Positions 27,881 to 36,341 of a stretch of DNA of 60,983 nucleotides are shown here, in pieces. This stretch comes from an uncultured Kangiella sp. GTDB taxonomy: Bacteria; Pseudomonadota; Gammaproteobacteria; Enterobacterales; Kangiellaceae. The position numbers were made by a program, and so were the translations under genes. Numbering within the stretch: position 1 is the first letter of the stretch; every line of letters begins with the position of its first letter. The stretch is taken from assembly GCA_950096615.1 (NCBI GenBank), contig CATNCP010000014.1, positions 1-60,983 on the forward strand, written 5' to 3'. The notes beneath the pieces were generated by a model, which saw only the letters and a program-made list of their open reading frames with translations, was not told where the DNA came from and made no database searches.

Positions 27881-29113
27881 ATGAAATTTCAGTTTTTTCG
27901 TTTTTACGCGCTAATTGTTTTAGCTGGCTCTCTACTGGTATGGTCATTTAATCAAATTTATCATGCTGTACAAGAGCCGGCTAAAAGTTATCAAGTCGAT
28001 ATAGACTTTTTTTTTCAAGGCTACAATGCAAGCAATAACACTTCTAACGATAACACCCAGTTACCTTTATTTCACACTGTTGATGCCAATGCTTTAGCGC
28101 TACCTGAGGATATTCAAACACTGCTCAAGAAAGGTCAAGTTATTGCTGTAACGAATGACTCAGGTGACACTTACTACTACAAGAAAAATCCTGATGCGAA
28201 TTCTTTAACACAGTTCGGTCCCTTCAAAGAAGTTACAAAAGAGTCGAGTATAGCACCCTACATTATTCCTCTTTTTTACAGTAGCTTGGCGTGTTTATTG
28301 CTATTGATGATGCGCCCTATTTTTAGAGATCTTCAAAAACTACAACAGGATGCAGCTGAGTTTGGTCGTAAGCCACAAGCAATGAAGCGCTCCATTAAAG
28401 AGTCTTCCAACATTTATCCGCTGGCTAGATCTTTTTATGGCATGTCGAATAAAATTTTAAGTTTTATTCAAATGAACAAAGATCTATCTCGCACCATCTC
28501 TCATGAAATTAGAACACCGCTAGCCCGTATGAAGTTTATGCTTGAAATTATCTCTCCCAATATAAAGTCATCACAAAAACACCGGATGCAGAATGATATT
28601 TCAGAAATAGAATCATTGGTCAGCGATTACCTATCATTTGCAAAAATAGAAAATGAAACTGACAATATTCATCGGGCGCTTTATTCGATGAAGAGTTTTA
28701 TACAGGATATTCATGAAAAATTTTCTATTTATGAACAAGAAATAACAATTAGTTGTCACAGCGATGACGTCAAGGTCTATTTTGATAAGCAGTCACTCTC
28801 GATAGCCATTCAAAATTTGCTGACTAATGCATTGCGCTTTTCAAAAGAAACCATCAATCTTAAATTCAAGCTCCAAGACAACGTTTGTGTCTTATCGGTA
28901 GAAGATGACGGGCCAGGTGTCGGCGAAAAAGGCGAAGCACTAATGCAACCCTTTAGCCGAGAAAACATTAAAGAGCAAAACCATAAAGGGTTCGGTTTAG
29001 GACTTTACATCGTTCGGAAAGTGGCTATTTGGCACGAAGGCGAGTTTATCATTTCACAGTCGAGTCAATTAGGCGGTGCCAAAATGGAGCTTCGCTGGCC
29101 TAACCAACCTTAG
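27881..29113 (+). CDS. Sensor histidine kinase, RstB-like
   Basis: A 410-residue inner-membrane kinase. It has TM1 near residues 8-27, a periplasmic sensor of about 100 residues, TM2 near 128-145 and a short HAMP-like linker. The H-box is LSRTISHEIRTPLARMKF with phospho-His208. The ATPase domain has N-box NLLTNALRFSKE, G1 VEDDGPGVG and G2 GFGLGLYIV. It follows the response regulator by 3 bp. Its stop overlaps the stop of the convergent gene at 29110 by 4 bp, and no terminator is seen between them. The stimulus is unknown; the operon context suggests an envelope or extracellular signal. Confidence 0.93.
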   Translation: MKFQFFRFYALIVLAGSLLVWSFNQIYHAVQEPAKSYQVDIDFFFQGYNASNNTSNDNTQLPLFHTVDANALALPEDIQTLLKKGQVIAVTNDSGDTYYYKKNPDANSLTQFGPFKEVTKESSIAPYIIPLFYSSLACLLLLMMRPIFRDLQKLQQDAAEFGRKPQAMKRSIKESSNIYPLARSFYGMSNKILSFIQMNKDLSRTISHEIRTPLARMKFMLEIISPNIKSSQKHRMQNDISEIESLVSDYLSFAKIENETDNIHRALYSMKSFIQDIHEKFSIYEQEITISCHSDDVKVYFDKQSLSIAIQNLLTNALRFSKETINLKFKLQDNVCVLSVEDDGPGVGEKGEALMQPFSRENIKEQNHKGFGLGLYIVRKVAIWHEGEFIISQSSQLGGAKMELRWPNQP

Positions 29114-30339
29114 CTAAAGAACCAGTAACTTAGTAGAATCGCAGCAGTTATGCCTGCTAGATCCGCTAGTAAGCCACAGGATAAAGCATGACGAACCCTT
29201 TTGATGCCAACAGCTCCAAAGTATACCGTTAAAACATAAAACGTCGTTTCTGTACTACCCTGAATCGTCGCAACCATATAACCAGCTAGTGAGTCGACAC
29301 CTTGCGACTCCATGGTTTCAAGCATCATGGCTCTCGCTCCGCTCCCGCTAAATGGTTTCATGAGGGCTGTTGGAATAGCTTCTACAAACCGAGTATCCAA
29401 TCCTAAAGAACCGAATAACCAGCTCAATCCTGACGCGAATGCGTCAAGAGCACCAGAGGCTCTCAAAGCACCGATGGCAGTTAACATAGCAACAAGGTAT
29501 GGAATAATTGTTACAGCCACCTTGAAGCCTTCTTTCGCACCTTCAACAAATTCCTCATAGACCGCAATTTTGCGCTTCCAACCATGAAGCAGAATTAAGA
29601 TGATAGCCAGCATGAGCAAAAAGTTGCCTAGTGCTGAGCTCATGGCTGACATTTCGTCTGCTGGTAATGTCATTAACGCCCAAACGAGCGTAGCAATAAC
29701 TGTCGAAAAGCCTAAGAAATATAAACCGACCTCTCGATTAAAGATCGATAATTTCTGCACTAAAGCAACGGCGAGAAGTCCCACAAATGTTGAAGCACTG
29801 GTCGCTAATAGGAGGGGTAAAAATATTGCCGCAGGATCGGCAGCCCCCATCTGAGCACGATAAAGCATAACGGTGATGGGGATAATGGTAACCGCCGAAG
29901 TGTTAAGAACTAGAAATAAGATCTGAGCATTCGACGCTGTATGCTTTACTGGGTTTAACTCCTGTAACTGCTCCATGGCTCGAATACCCATGGGAGTGGC
30001 TGCATTGTCTAAACCCAACATATTAGCCGCCATATTCATGCTAATGCTACCAAGTGCCGGATGTCCTGTCGGCACTTCTGGCATCAGTTTCCGAAATAAA
30101 GGCGCCAGTAAACGAGCCAGCTTATTCACTAAACCGCTTTGCTCAGCGATTTTTAACAGCCCTAACCAAAACGCCAGCACACCAATCAGGCCAATTGAAA
30201 TAGTCACGCTGAGCTTGGCCATATCAAATAAAGATTTTACTAGATTAGGGAATGCCGCCTGATTGCCCGCGAACAACCAATCAAATAATGATAAAGCAAA
30301 CGCAATGACGAAGAAGAAGAGCCAAATAATGTTGAGCAT
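29110..30339 (-). CDS. SpmA/SpmB-type nucleoside-recognition-domain membrane protein
   Basis: A 409-residue polytopic inner-membrane protein combining two halves that correspond to the spore maturation proteins SpmA and SpmB (nucleoside recognition domain). The first half carries GSISMNMAANMLGLDNAATPMGIRAM, the second AIPTALMKPFSGSGARAMM and TIQGSTETTFYVLTVYFG, both characteristic. Such fused proteins occur in many non-sporulating Gram-negatives, and their substrate is not established. About eight to ten hydrophobic segments are visible. A weak ribosome site precedes ATG 30339. It is convergent with the kinase gene. Confidence 0.88.
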   Translation of the reverse strand: MLNIIWLFFFVIAFALSLFDWLFAGNQAAFPNLVKSLFDMAKLSVTISIGLIGVLAFWLGLLKIAEQSGLVNKLARLLAPLFRKLMPEVPTGHPALGSISMNMAANMLGLDNAATPMGIRAMEQLQELNPVKHTASNAQILFLVLNTSAVTIIPITVMLYRAQMGAADPAAIFLPLLLATSASTFVGLLAVALVQKLSIFNREVGLYFLGFSTVIATLVWALMTLPADEMSAMSSALGNFLLMLAIILILLHGWKRKIAVYEEFVEGAKEGFKVAVTIIPYLVAMLTAIGALRASGALDAFASGLSWLFGSLGLDTRFVEAIPTALMKPFSGSGARAMMLETMESQGVDSLAGYMVATIQGSTETTFYVLTVYFGAVGIKRVRHALSCGLLADLAGITAAILLSYWFFS

Positions 30340-30413
30340 ATGCGGTTATGTTTATAGTTCCTACTCTAAACTTAACCAAAATAATCTCGGGTGTAAATTC
30401 TTGTTTCGAAATA

Positions 30414-30438
30414 AAAAAGGCACCAAACAAGGTGCCTT
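30414..30438 (-). terminator. Intrinsic terminator of DUF11 gene at 30459
   Basis: Stem GGCACC-AAACAA-GGTGCC (30419-30436), then a T run on the minus strand. Confidence 0.88.
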
Positions 30439-30458
30439 TATAATGGAGCTATTACTTT

Positions 30459-31889
30459 CTAGTAACCAGACGGGTCTGTATCAAAGGTTCCAGTAATGTT
30501 AAATGTTACTGAGCCACCATTTGGCAGTGTGGGAATCGTTTCAGAAACATCACCACTACCTGAAGCGTTTGCGCATGCCGCGCCAGAAACTGCGCTACAG
30601 GTCCACGTTACAGAATTTAAACCCGCAGGCAATACGTCAGACACAAGTAAGCCATCGGCTGACTCGGGACCATTGTTGGTAACAACAATTTGGTAAGTCA
30701 CTGTCTTCCCTGGCTCAAACTGTAAATCACCATCACTTTTTGTCACGCTAATATCAGCTTCCGGTAAGCGATTTAAATAAGTACAGACTATTGATGTGTC
30801 TGATGCTGTAGGTGTTAGCACGCCATCAGAAACATCACTATCACCAGTGCCGGTACAAGAAAGACTATTGACGTAGCTAAATGTATTTCCAGCGTTTAAC
30901 GTTTCAGAAATCGTATAATCAACCCCTGAAATAATTTCTTGAGCCGTTCCTGAATCGGTTTCATTAGGGGTGTTCGCCGTCGAGTTGACTGATGGCAAAG
31001 TAGTTACCGTACCACCTGTTACCGTTACCGTAGCCTGATCGCCTACAGCTGCATTTTGCCACTGTTTGTTAACAGCCAAGTCTGTGGTAAACACAGAGAA
31101 ATCACCAAAGCCGTTGACGATGCCAATTGCTCCTGGACGATCGGTATCAGGAGTTTCACACTCCTCATAAACCATCCGAATAGAGCGAACACTATTAGCA
31201 TTAATCGAGATCTGCGCCTCAGAAGTTCCAGCTACGTCATTGGCATTCCCCTCGATCACAAAACTGTTTGCAGGGGTTCCACCAGACGCTGGAATAGCAG
31301 CAAAGGTTGTTGGCGCTGTAGCCGTCGAAACAGAGAAGCTACCCGCGCTGATGGCGTTACCATCGATATCAAAAGCCCTTACTTCAATTCGATCACAAAA
31401 TTCATTAGAGGCTCCAGGAGGGTTTTCTAAAAAACCGGATGTATTAGAATCAACATCACGTAAATTAAACGACGGGTTGTTCACTCCAAGTGGGAAAACT
31501 GAAGGAGTAAAAGTCCATATAGCTTCTGCCCTCTGCCCACTTTGAGCAGCAATATTGACGTTGATTTCCTCATCACCATTGGCGTTGGTAGCAGCATATA
31601 TCGAATTTCCGTTAACAACACCTACGGTAGCGTTGACTTGAAGCTGCAATGCAGCGGCCTCGGTTGATATACCACTATCTACGTCAAGAAAGTTGGTAAC
31701 GTTACTTCCTGTCCAAGGATCAGTACCGTCGATATCAACATTGTAAGGCTCTTCTGCTTTTATCGTGGTAGATACCAAAGTCCCAAGCAGTAACAACATG
31801 CTTTTGTTGGCATGCCCCCATAAATTGAAACGTCTTTGTTTCTTAGCCGCATCACTAGACACGTTATTTGCACAAGCTACTGTTTTCAT
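30459..31889 (-). CDS. Secreted DUF11 repeat protein
   Basis: A 476-residue exported protein of unknown function. The N-terminus has an unusually long basic region (about 29 residues) before the hydrophobic segment SMLLLLGTLVSTTIKA. A beta-rich domain (about 45-270) with Cys pairs follows. Next is a prealbumin/SpaA-like segment (AVNKQWQNAAVGDQATVTV, YTISETLNAGNTF). Last is one DUF11 domain beginning ADISVTKSDGDLQFEPGKTVTYQIVVTNNGP. The protein stops at FDTDPSGY, before the usual last strand of DUF11, and a terminator follows at once, so this is the natural end. There is no membrane anchor or sorting tail. It is separated from the next gene upstream by a terminator, so it has its own promoter. 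Confidence 0.8.
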   Translation of the reverse strand: MKTVACANNVSSDAAKKQRRFNLWGHANKSMLLLLGTLVSTTIKAEEPYNVDIDGTDPWTGSNVTNFLDVDSGISTEAAALQLQVNATVGVVNGNSIYAATNANGDEEINVNIAAQSGQRAEAIWTFTPSVFPLGVNNPSFNLRDVDSNTSGFLENPPGASNEFCDRIEVRAFDIDGNAISAGSFSVSTATAPTTFAAIPASGGTPANSFVIEGNANDVAGTSEAQISINANSVRSIRMVYEECETPDTDRPGAIGIVNGFGDFSVFTTDLAVNKQWQNAAVGDQATVTVTGGTVTTLPSVNSTANTPNETDSGTAQEIISGVDYTISETLNAGNTFSYVNSLSCTGTGDSDVSDGVLTPTASDTSIVCTYLNRLPEADISVTKSDGDLQFEPGKTVTYQIVVTNNGPESADGLLVSDVLPAGLNSVTWTCSAVSGAACANASGSGDVSETIPTLPNGGSVTFNITGTFDTDPSGY

Positions 31890-32083
31890 TATTAGACCCT
31901 AGACTCATCAAGGCTACAAACCAAAAGAATAAGTGCTAAATTCAGCACAAAATTTAGGCAATTATATAACTAAGCTCTGAAAAAGCTAGTTTTTTTAAGG
32001 GTATACAAGGGCTTGTGAAGTAAATGTGAAATAAAATAGCCGTCTTTAACTGGACGGCTACTTAGGGGGATTAGAGTTTATTC
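31890..32083. other. Promoter gap of the DUF11 gene
   Basis: It holds the terminator at 32031-32061 and a small palindrome GTGCT-AAATTC-AGCAC (31933-31948) that could be an operator for the 30459 gene. The rest is AT-rich and shows nothing else. Confidence 0.4.
32031..32061 (-). terminator. Intrinsic terminator of the 134-residue secreted protein gene
   Basis: Eight-bp stem TAGCCGTC/GACGGCTA (32038-32045 with 32054-32061), followed on the minus strand by an AT-rich, T-containing tail. Confidence 0.75.
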
Positions 32084-32488
32084 TTATTTGCGTTTTGTTT
32101 TACCTTTTGACAGTGACGAGCCACCGCCGCCACCTTCTTCAGGCCTGGGATCATAATCAGTAGTGTCGACTGGGAAGGAGACTCTAACCTCATAAGTTGC
32201 CGGAAGAGTATTCTCTATCAGCTGCTGCTCAGAAGCTGCAATTGAACGGCTTGCGGTATATCGATATGCGCCCTTACTCGCTTTAGAGGCATTTAAGCTT
32301 AGCGATAATGAAAGCGTAGTTTCAATAAAGCCTTTGACCAAACCTACCTGTGTTTCTCCCAGAGGGGTATTTGCTTGCAGAAGTACTATGTTTGTATCTT
32401 CAACTGGCGGTGATTCTTCGCCCAGGGCTGCTGAGGCAACGCCCGTAAACATCATTAATAATACAGAATAAAAAATTTTCGCTGACAT
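32084..32488 (-). CDS. Small secreted protein with Gly-rich, basic C-terminus
   Basis: A 134-residue protein that I do not recognise. It has a clear signal peptide (MSAKIFYSVLLMMFTGVASA). A Ser/Leu-rich stretch follows, ETTLSLSLSLNASKASKG, which could be amphipathic beta. Then come VRVSFPVDTTDYDPRPEE, a run of five glycines and a basic tail SLSKGKTKRK. A good AAGGAG precedes ATG 32488. It starts 10 bp after the DUF11 protein upstream and is probably co-translated with it. The DTTDY segment echoes the DDPTDY and DTDPSGY ends of the two DUF11 neighbours. A chaperone, linker or surface-assembly partner is possible but unproven. Confidence 0.7.
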   Translation of the reverse strand: MSAKIFYSVLLMMFTGVASAALGEESPPVEDTNIVLLQANTPLGETQVGLVKGFIETTLSLSLSLNASKASKGAYRYTASRSIAASEQQLIENTLPATYEVRVSFPVDTTDYDPRPEEGGGGGSSLSKGKTKRK

Positions 32489-32498
32489 AATGTTCTCC

Positions 32499-34367
32499 TT
32501 AATAGTCAGTTGGATCGTCGCTGTAGACGACAGGCACCGTTAAAGTAACCTGCTCTGCTGCTGCAACGCTCACCGTAACTGAAACGCTGGTTCCACCAGC
32601 GCTTCCTCCACTGGTACTACTACAGCTAGAGCCTGCTGCTGATGGCGTACAAGTCCAGCTACCACTCAATGTCACACCTGATGGCAAGTTATCCGTCACC
32701 ACTAAGCCTACAGCATCACTAGGGCCAGCATTAGAAACTACAATAGTATAAGTATCAGAGCCTCCAGGAATAAAATCATTAAGAGATGTCTTAGTTACTG
32801 AAACATCAACCACTCCAGCATTAATCTCAACTGACGCTTCATCATCATCCGCAAGGCCATCTCCTAGGTCATCCGTTGCTAAACCACTTCTAAACTCGGA
32901 GTCAGGGTCAACACGATCCGCGTTGATAATTTCAGCTTCATTATTAATGACGCCAGCTGTATTGGCGCTAACGACAATATCTAAGGTCGCAGAACCTCCG
33001 TTGGCTATAGTGCCGACGGTCCAAAGACCTGAGCCAGATGCATAGCTTCCCTGGCTCGCGGTTGATGACACAAAATCAAGTTCAGCAGGCAGGATATCTC
33101 TAACTTGGATATTGTTAGTGCCATCAGGTCCATTATTGGTCACAGTTAATGTATAAGTAACATTTTCACCAACATTCGGAGCATTATTATCAACAGTTTT
33201 GGTCAGTGAAAGGTCTGCTTGAGGTACACACACCACCATTTCCATACCGTCACCGCCAGCACCCTCTAAGCCAATACCGTCTAACCCTAGGCTAAGGCTG
33301 GAATAAGCTCCTTGATAAGCTACGGAACCTGCTGCAGTACCTGTGGCTGTGTTGGTTGATGACTCTGTGTTAGCTGAAACCACTAACATGTCTCTTAAAA
33401 AAGTATTATTGGTATAAGTCGCGAAGTGGCCAACGCCTGCTAACCTCGCCATAGTCACTCCAGCAGTATTAACCCCCCAGCGTGAAGAGTTAGTTACCCC
33501 AGCTCCTATACCCCCAACTCGATCGATATGAATGATGGCGTTATTTACCGTTCGCCCACCAAAGCTAATATCCATAGTTCCTTGACCGCCAGGATCAGCA
33601 TCGTTTACAGCTCCATCTGTATTAGTTGCTTGATACACCGGTTCGAAACCATTTGCTCCTGGCGTTGGGTCCCACTCGAACAGCACTCCTAGTGAAGTAC
33701 GGCCTTGAACCGCAGCTGAACTCCAAGCGTTGATCGTGTTCATAGTGTCAGCCGTAAATACCCAACCTGCGGGACCGGTATCTGAGGTGTTGATAGTAAC
33801 TGGGATAGCTCCAGAAGTAGCTTGAGGCGAGCTGCCTAAGTTTGACCATGCGTTGGTTAAGTTTGTATTCGAACAAGTTTGTGCGCTTAAGCCCGTAGGT
33901 GTGTCACTGATTGCAAAGACGTTAGTTGATGTCACCGCAGTTGTTGTTGTCACGGTTCCGATATTTGTTCCGTTGACTAGAACGGTTAAAGAGCCACCAC
34001 CATTCCAACCGTCCCCAAAACTATCGTACATGACGATTCGGTAATTTCCGGGAGGAACATTATTAAAGGTATAGTTTTGTGAAAAAGACGTGTCAGCCAC
34101 CGCTGGCAAGGTACAAAACCCCGGCACACAAATAGCATTTTCACCACCGTAACGAGTGGTCACTAAATTGCTATTAATAATCTCTGTGGTGTTGCCATCA
34201 GCATCACGATCTGCTGCATCAACAGCAGTATTATAAAATTCGATTCGGTTTTCTTGTGACCATTGAGGCCAGTTAACTTGGAATTCAACTGTTGCGGCAT
34301 AGGCAACGTTTAATGATGCAATGAATAAAGCCAGAAAAGCCAATGACTTAAAAATTAGATTTTTCAT
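32499..34367 (-). CDS. Secreted protein with two DUF11 domains
   Basis: A 622-residue exported protein. The signal peptide is MKNLIFKSLAFLALFIASLNVAYA. An N-terminal domain of about 340 residues contains NVPPGNYRIVMYDSFGDGWNGGGSLTV, which resembles a jelly-roll carbohydrate-binding-like module, and a region with GRTSLGVLFEWDPTPGANG. Two DUF11 domains follow, at ADLSLTKTVDNNAPNVGENV and VDVSVTKTSLNDFIPGGSDT. It ends abruptly at SDDPTDY. ATG 34367 is chosen because it starts the signal peptide; an in-frame start at 34457 would bury it. Probably a cell-surface or extracellular matrix protein; no anchor is visible. Confidence 0.8.
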   Translation of the reverse strand: MKNLIFKSLAFLALFIASLNVAYAATVEFQVNWPQWSQENRIEFYNTAVDAADRDADGNTTEIINSNLVTTRYGGENAICVPGFCTLPAVADTSFSQNYTFNNVPPGNYRIVMYDSFGDGWNGGGSLTVLVNGTNIGTVTTTTAVTSTNVFAISDTPTGLSAQTCSNTNLTNAWSNLGSSPQATSGAIPVTINTSDTGPAGWVFTADTMNTINAWSSAAVQGRTSLGVLFEWDPTPGANGFEPVYQATNTDGAVNDADPGGQGTMDISFGGRTVNNAIIHIDRVGGIGAGVTNSSRWGVNTAGVTMARLAGVGHFATYTNNTFLRDMLVVSANTESSTNTATGTAAGSVAYQGAYSSLSLGLDGIGLEGAGGDGMEMVVCVPQADLSLTKTVDNNAPNVGENVTYTLTVTNNGPDGTNNIQVRDILPAELDFVSSTASQGSYASGSGLWTVGTIANGGSATLDIVVSANTAGVINNEAEIINADRVDPDSEFRSGLATDDLGDGLADDDEASVEINAGVVDVSVTKTSLNDFIPGGSDTYTIVVSNAGPSDAVGLVVTDNLPSGVTLSGSWTCTPSAAGSSCSSTSGGSAGGTSVSVTVSVAAAEQVTLTVPVVYSDDPTDY

Positions 34368-34609
34368 AAATCCTAAATTACTACCCCACCATCCATCTAT
34401 AAGATATTCTAATGCCTGAGAAAACATCAGAGGCTTGATTAACCCTATAAATATCACACTAAATCCCAGTTAAACAAGATATTTTTAGATGCACCAAACA
34501 TTTAGCATTAAATTAATTCATACATGCATTGCGAAAGCCTTATTTAAGTCACATTTGCATTAGCTTTTGCTAAATAGCCTCTAGGTTAGTCAGCCCTGAT
34601 ATTTTTAGT

Positions 34610-34615
34610 TATAAT
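34610..34615 (+). promoter_or_regulatory. Candidate ttcA promoter -10
   Basis: Perfect TATAAT with TAGTCA (34587-34592, 4 of 6 matches to the -35 consensus) at 17-bp spacing. The predicted transcript starts about 25 bp before the ttcA ATG. Confidence 0.5.
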
Positions 34616-34645
34616 CTGCGTCATTATCAGAAATCACCTCAAACC

Positions 34646-35557
34646 ATGTCTGAAAAGCGCTCCAAATTAGAGTTTAATAAACTGCAAAAACGTCTTCGTC
34701 GAAACGTCGGTAAAGCGATCATGGATTACTCTATGATTGAAGAAGGCGATAAGATCATGGTCTGCCTATCTGGCGGTAAAGATTCGTACACATTGCTCGA
34801 TATCTTGATGAACTTGCAAAAAAGCGCCCCCATTAAGTTCGACCTGATTGCGGTTAACCTTGACCAGAAGCAGCCGGGTTTTCCTGAAGAAGTTCTACCT
34901 AACTATCTGTCAACGCTAGATATTCCCTATGAAATTATTGAGGAAGATACTTACAGCGTCGTCAAACGTGTGATCCCAGAGGGTAAGACGACCTGCGGGC
35001 TGTGCTCTAGATTACGTCGAGGTGTGATTTATGGCTGGGCTGAGCAAAATGGTATTACTAAGATTGCTTTGGGCCACCACCGTGATGACATGATTGAAAC
35101 CCTGTTCTTAAATATGTTTTTTGGTGGGAGCATGAAATCCATGCCCCCAAAGCTAAAAAGCGACGATGGTAAGCATATCGTGATACGCCCTCTTGCTTAC
35201 TGCAAAGAAAAAGACATCGCTCAATTTGCTCAGGAAAAGCAGTACCCAATTATTCCTTGCAATCTTTGTGGTTCACAAGAAAACTTACAGCGTCAAAATA
35301 TCAAGATGATGCTTCAAGATTGGGATCGGAAATACCCAGGTCGTATTGAAACGATCTTCAAAGCCATGAGTAATGTAGCGCCGTCTCACTTGGCAGATAC
35401 TGAGTTATACGATTTTACAGGGCTCTCCCAAGATGAGCTGACACAAAAGTCAGGCGGAGATATGTTGTTTGATAGCCCAACCTTCTCACCGATCGAGCTA
35501 GAAGATGACGAAACAGATGCTCCGCAACAAAGTATCCAGTTTGTTAATATTGGCTAA
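34646..35557 (+). CDS. ttcA: tRNA 2-thiocytidine(32) synthetase TtcA
   Basis: Thiolates C32 of certain tRNAs, using ATP and an iron-sulfur cluster. The 303-residue protein has the PP-loop SGGKDS at 42-47. The cluster-binding cysteines are Cys117 and Cys120 in [12 protein letters not shown], plus the third in [13 protein letters not shown], and [19 protein letters not shown] lies between them. The length matches E. coli TtcA (311). A consensus -10 lies just upstream. Confidence 0.97.
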   Translation: MSEKRSKLEFNKLQKRLRRNVGKAIMDYSMIEEGDKIMVCLSGGKDSYTLLDILMNLQKSAPIKFDLIAVNLDQKQPGFPEEVLPNYLSTLDIPYEIIEEDTYSVVKRVIPEGKTTCGLCSRLRRGVIYGWAEQNGITKIALGHHRDDMIETLFLNMFFGGSMKSMPPKLKSDDGKHIVIRPLAYCKEKDIAQFAQEKQYPIIPCNLCGSQENLQRQNIKMMLQDWDRKYPGRIETIFKAMSNVAPSHLADTELYDFTGLSQDELTQKSGGDMLFDSPTFSPIELEDDETDAPQQSIQFVNIG

Positions 35558-35618
35558 GAAATCGGCTATTTAAACAAACACATCACACAAAATGGTTCGC
35601 CAACAAAGTAATCCTTGT

Positions 35619-35650
35619 TAAGATGGTCGGATGAGTTAATGACCATCTTA
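35619..35650 (+). promoter_or_regulatory. 10-bp perfect inverted repeat before the thioesterase start
   Basis: TAAGATGGTC (35619-35628) and GACCATCTTA (35641-35650) pair perfectly around a 12-nt loop, ending 9 bp before the ATG at 35660. There is no T run, so it is more likely an operator or a translation-affecting hairpin than a terminator. Confidence 0.5.
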
Positions 35651-35659
35651 TAAAAGATT

Positions 35660-36118
35660 ATGAAAGCGAACCCTGCAGAAACGTTAGAACAGTTTAAACA
35701 AGACTTTCCTGTCATCCTACCAATACGAGTAGCATGGGGTGAAATGGACGCCTTCCAGCACGTTAACAATGTGAGCTATATTCGTTATTTCGAGAGCGCT
35801 CGAATTGCTTATATGGAAGCCATGGAGATGGAAGCGAACATCAAGACTTCACCTGTCGGCCCTATTCTTGGAGATATTTACTGCCGCTATCGTCGCCCAG
35901 TGACTTACCCTGACACATTGCATGTCGGCACAAAAGTCAGTGAAATCAATGAGTTTGGTTTTGTCATGGAATATCAAGCATTTAGCGAGCAGCAAAAGAC
36001 CGTGACAACGCTAGGCCACTGCAAAATTGTGATGATAGATTATCGTTCAAACCAAAAAGTTGCGGTTAAAGGCGATATGTTGGATAAAATTCTTACATTA
36101 CAGCCTGAGCTGGCATAA
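35660..36118 (+). CDS. Acyl-CoA thioesterase, 4HBT/YbgC-FadM type
   Basis: A 152-residue cytoplasmic hotdog-fold thioesterase. The active-site segment RVAWGEMDAFQHVNNVSYIRYFESARIAYME is the 4HBT pattern, with the Asp (MDAFQHVNN) expected to be catalytic. YCRYRRPVTYPDTLHVG and GHCKIVMIDYRSNQ continue the fold. It probably hydrolyses acyl-CoA; chain length cannot be told. A long perfect inverted repeat lies directly upstream. A weak hairpin AGGGCG/CGCCCT without T run (36143-36164) lies downstream. Confidence 0.88.
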   Translation: MKANPAETLEQFKQDFPVILPIRVAWGEMDAFQHVNNVSYIRYFESARIAYMEAMEMEANIKTSPVGPILGDIYCRYRRPVTYPDTLHVGTKVSEINEFGFVMEYQAFSEQQKTVTTLGHCKIVMIDYRSNQKVAVKGDMLDKILTLQPELA

Positions 36119-36341
36119 CTGACCTGCTCCAACGGCATTATTAGGGCGTGCACTGCCGCGCCCTCTGTTCAATCAAAGCAACTACCCTTAACCAACGAGC
36201 CTCCAGCGCTTAAATCTTACTCTTATTCTTAGACATATTCTGTAACGTTTAGTCCATCCTCGTCACTTCCACTGTCCAACAATTCTGGTAGTATGTTGGG
36301 CTAGCACAATTTCTTATTTCAAAAACAACACGGGTGTCACT

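Noticed and set aside
30459-32520. Premature stop or frameshift truncating the DUF11 genes
   Set aside because: A terminator or the next gene's ribosome site follows each stop immediately, and two independent genes end at the same fold position.
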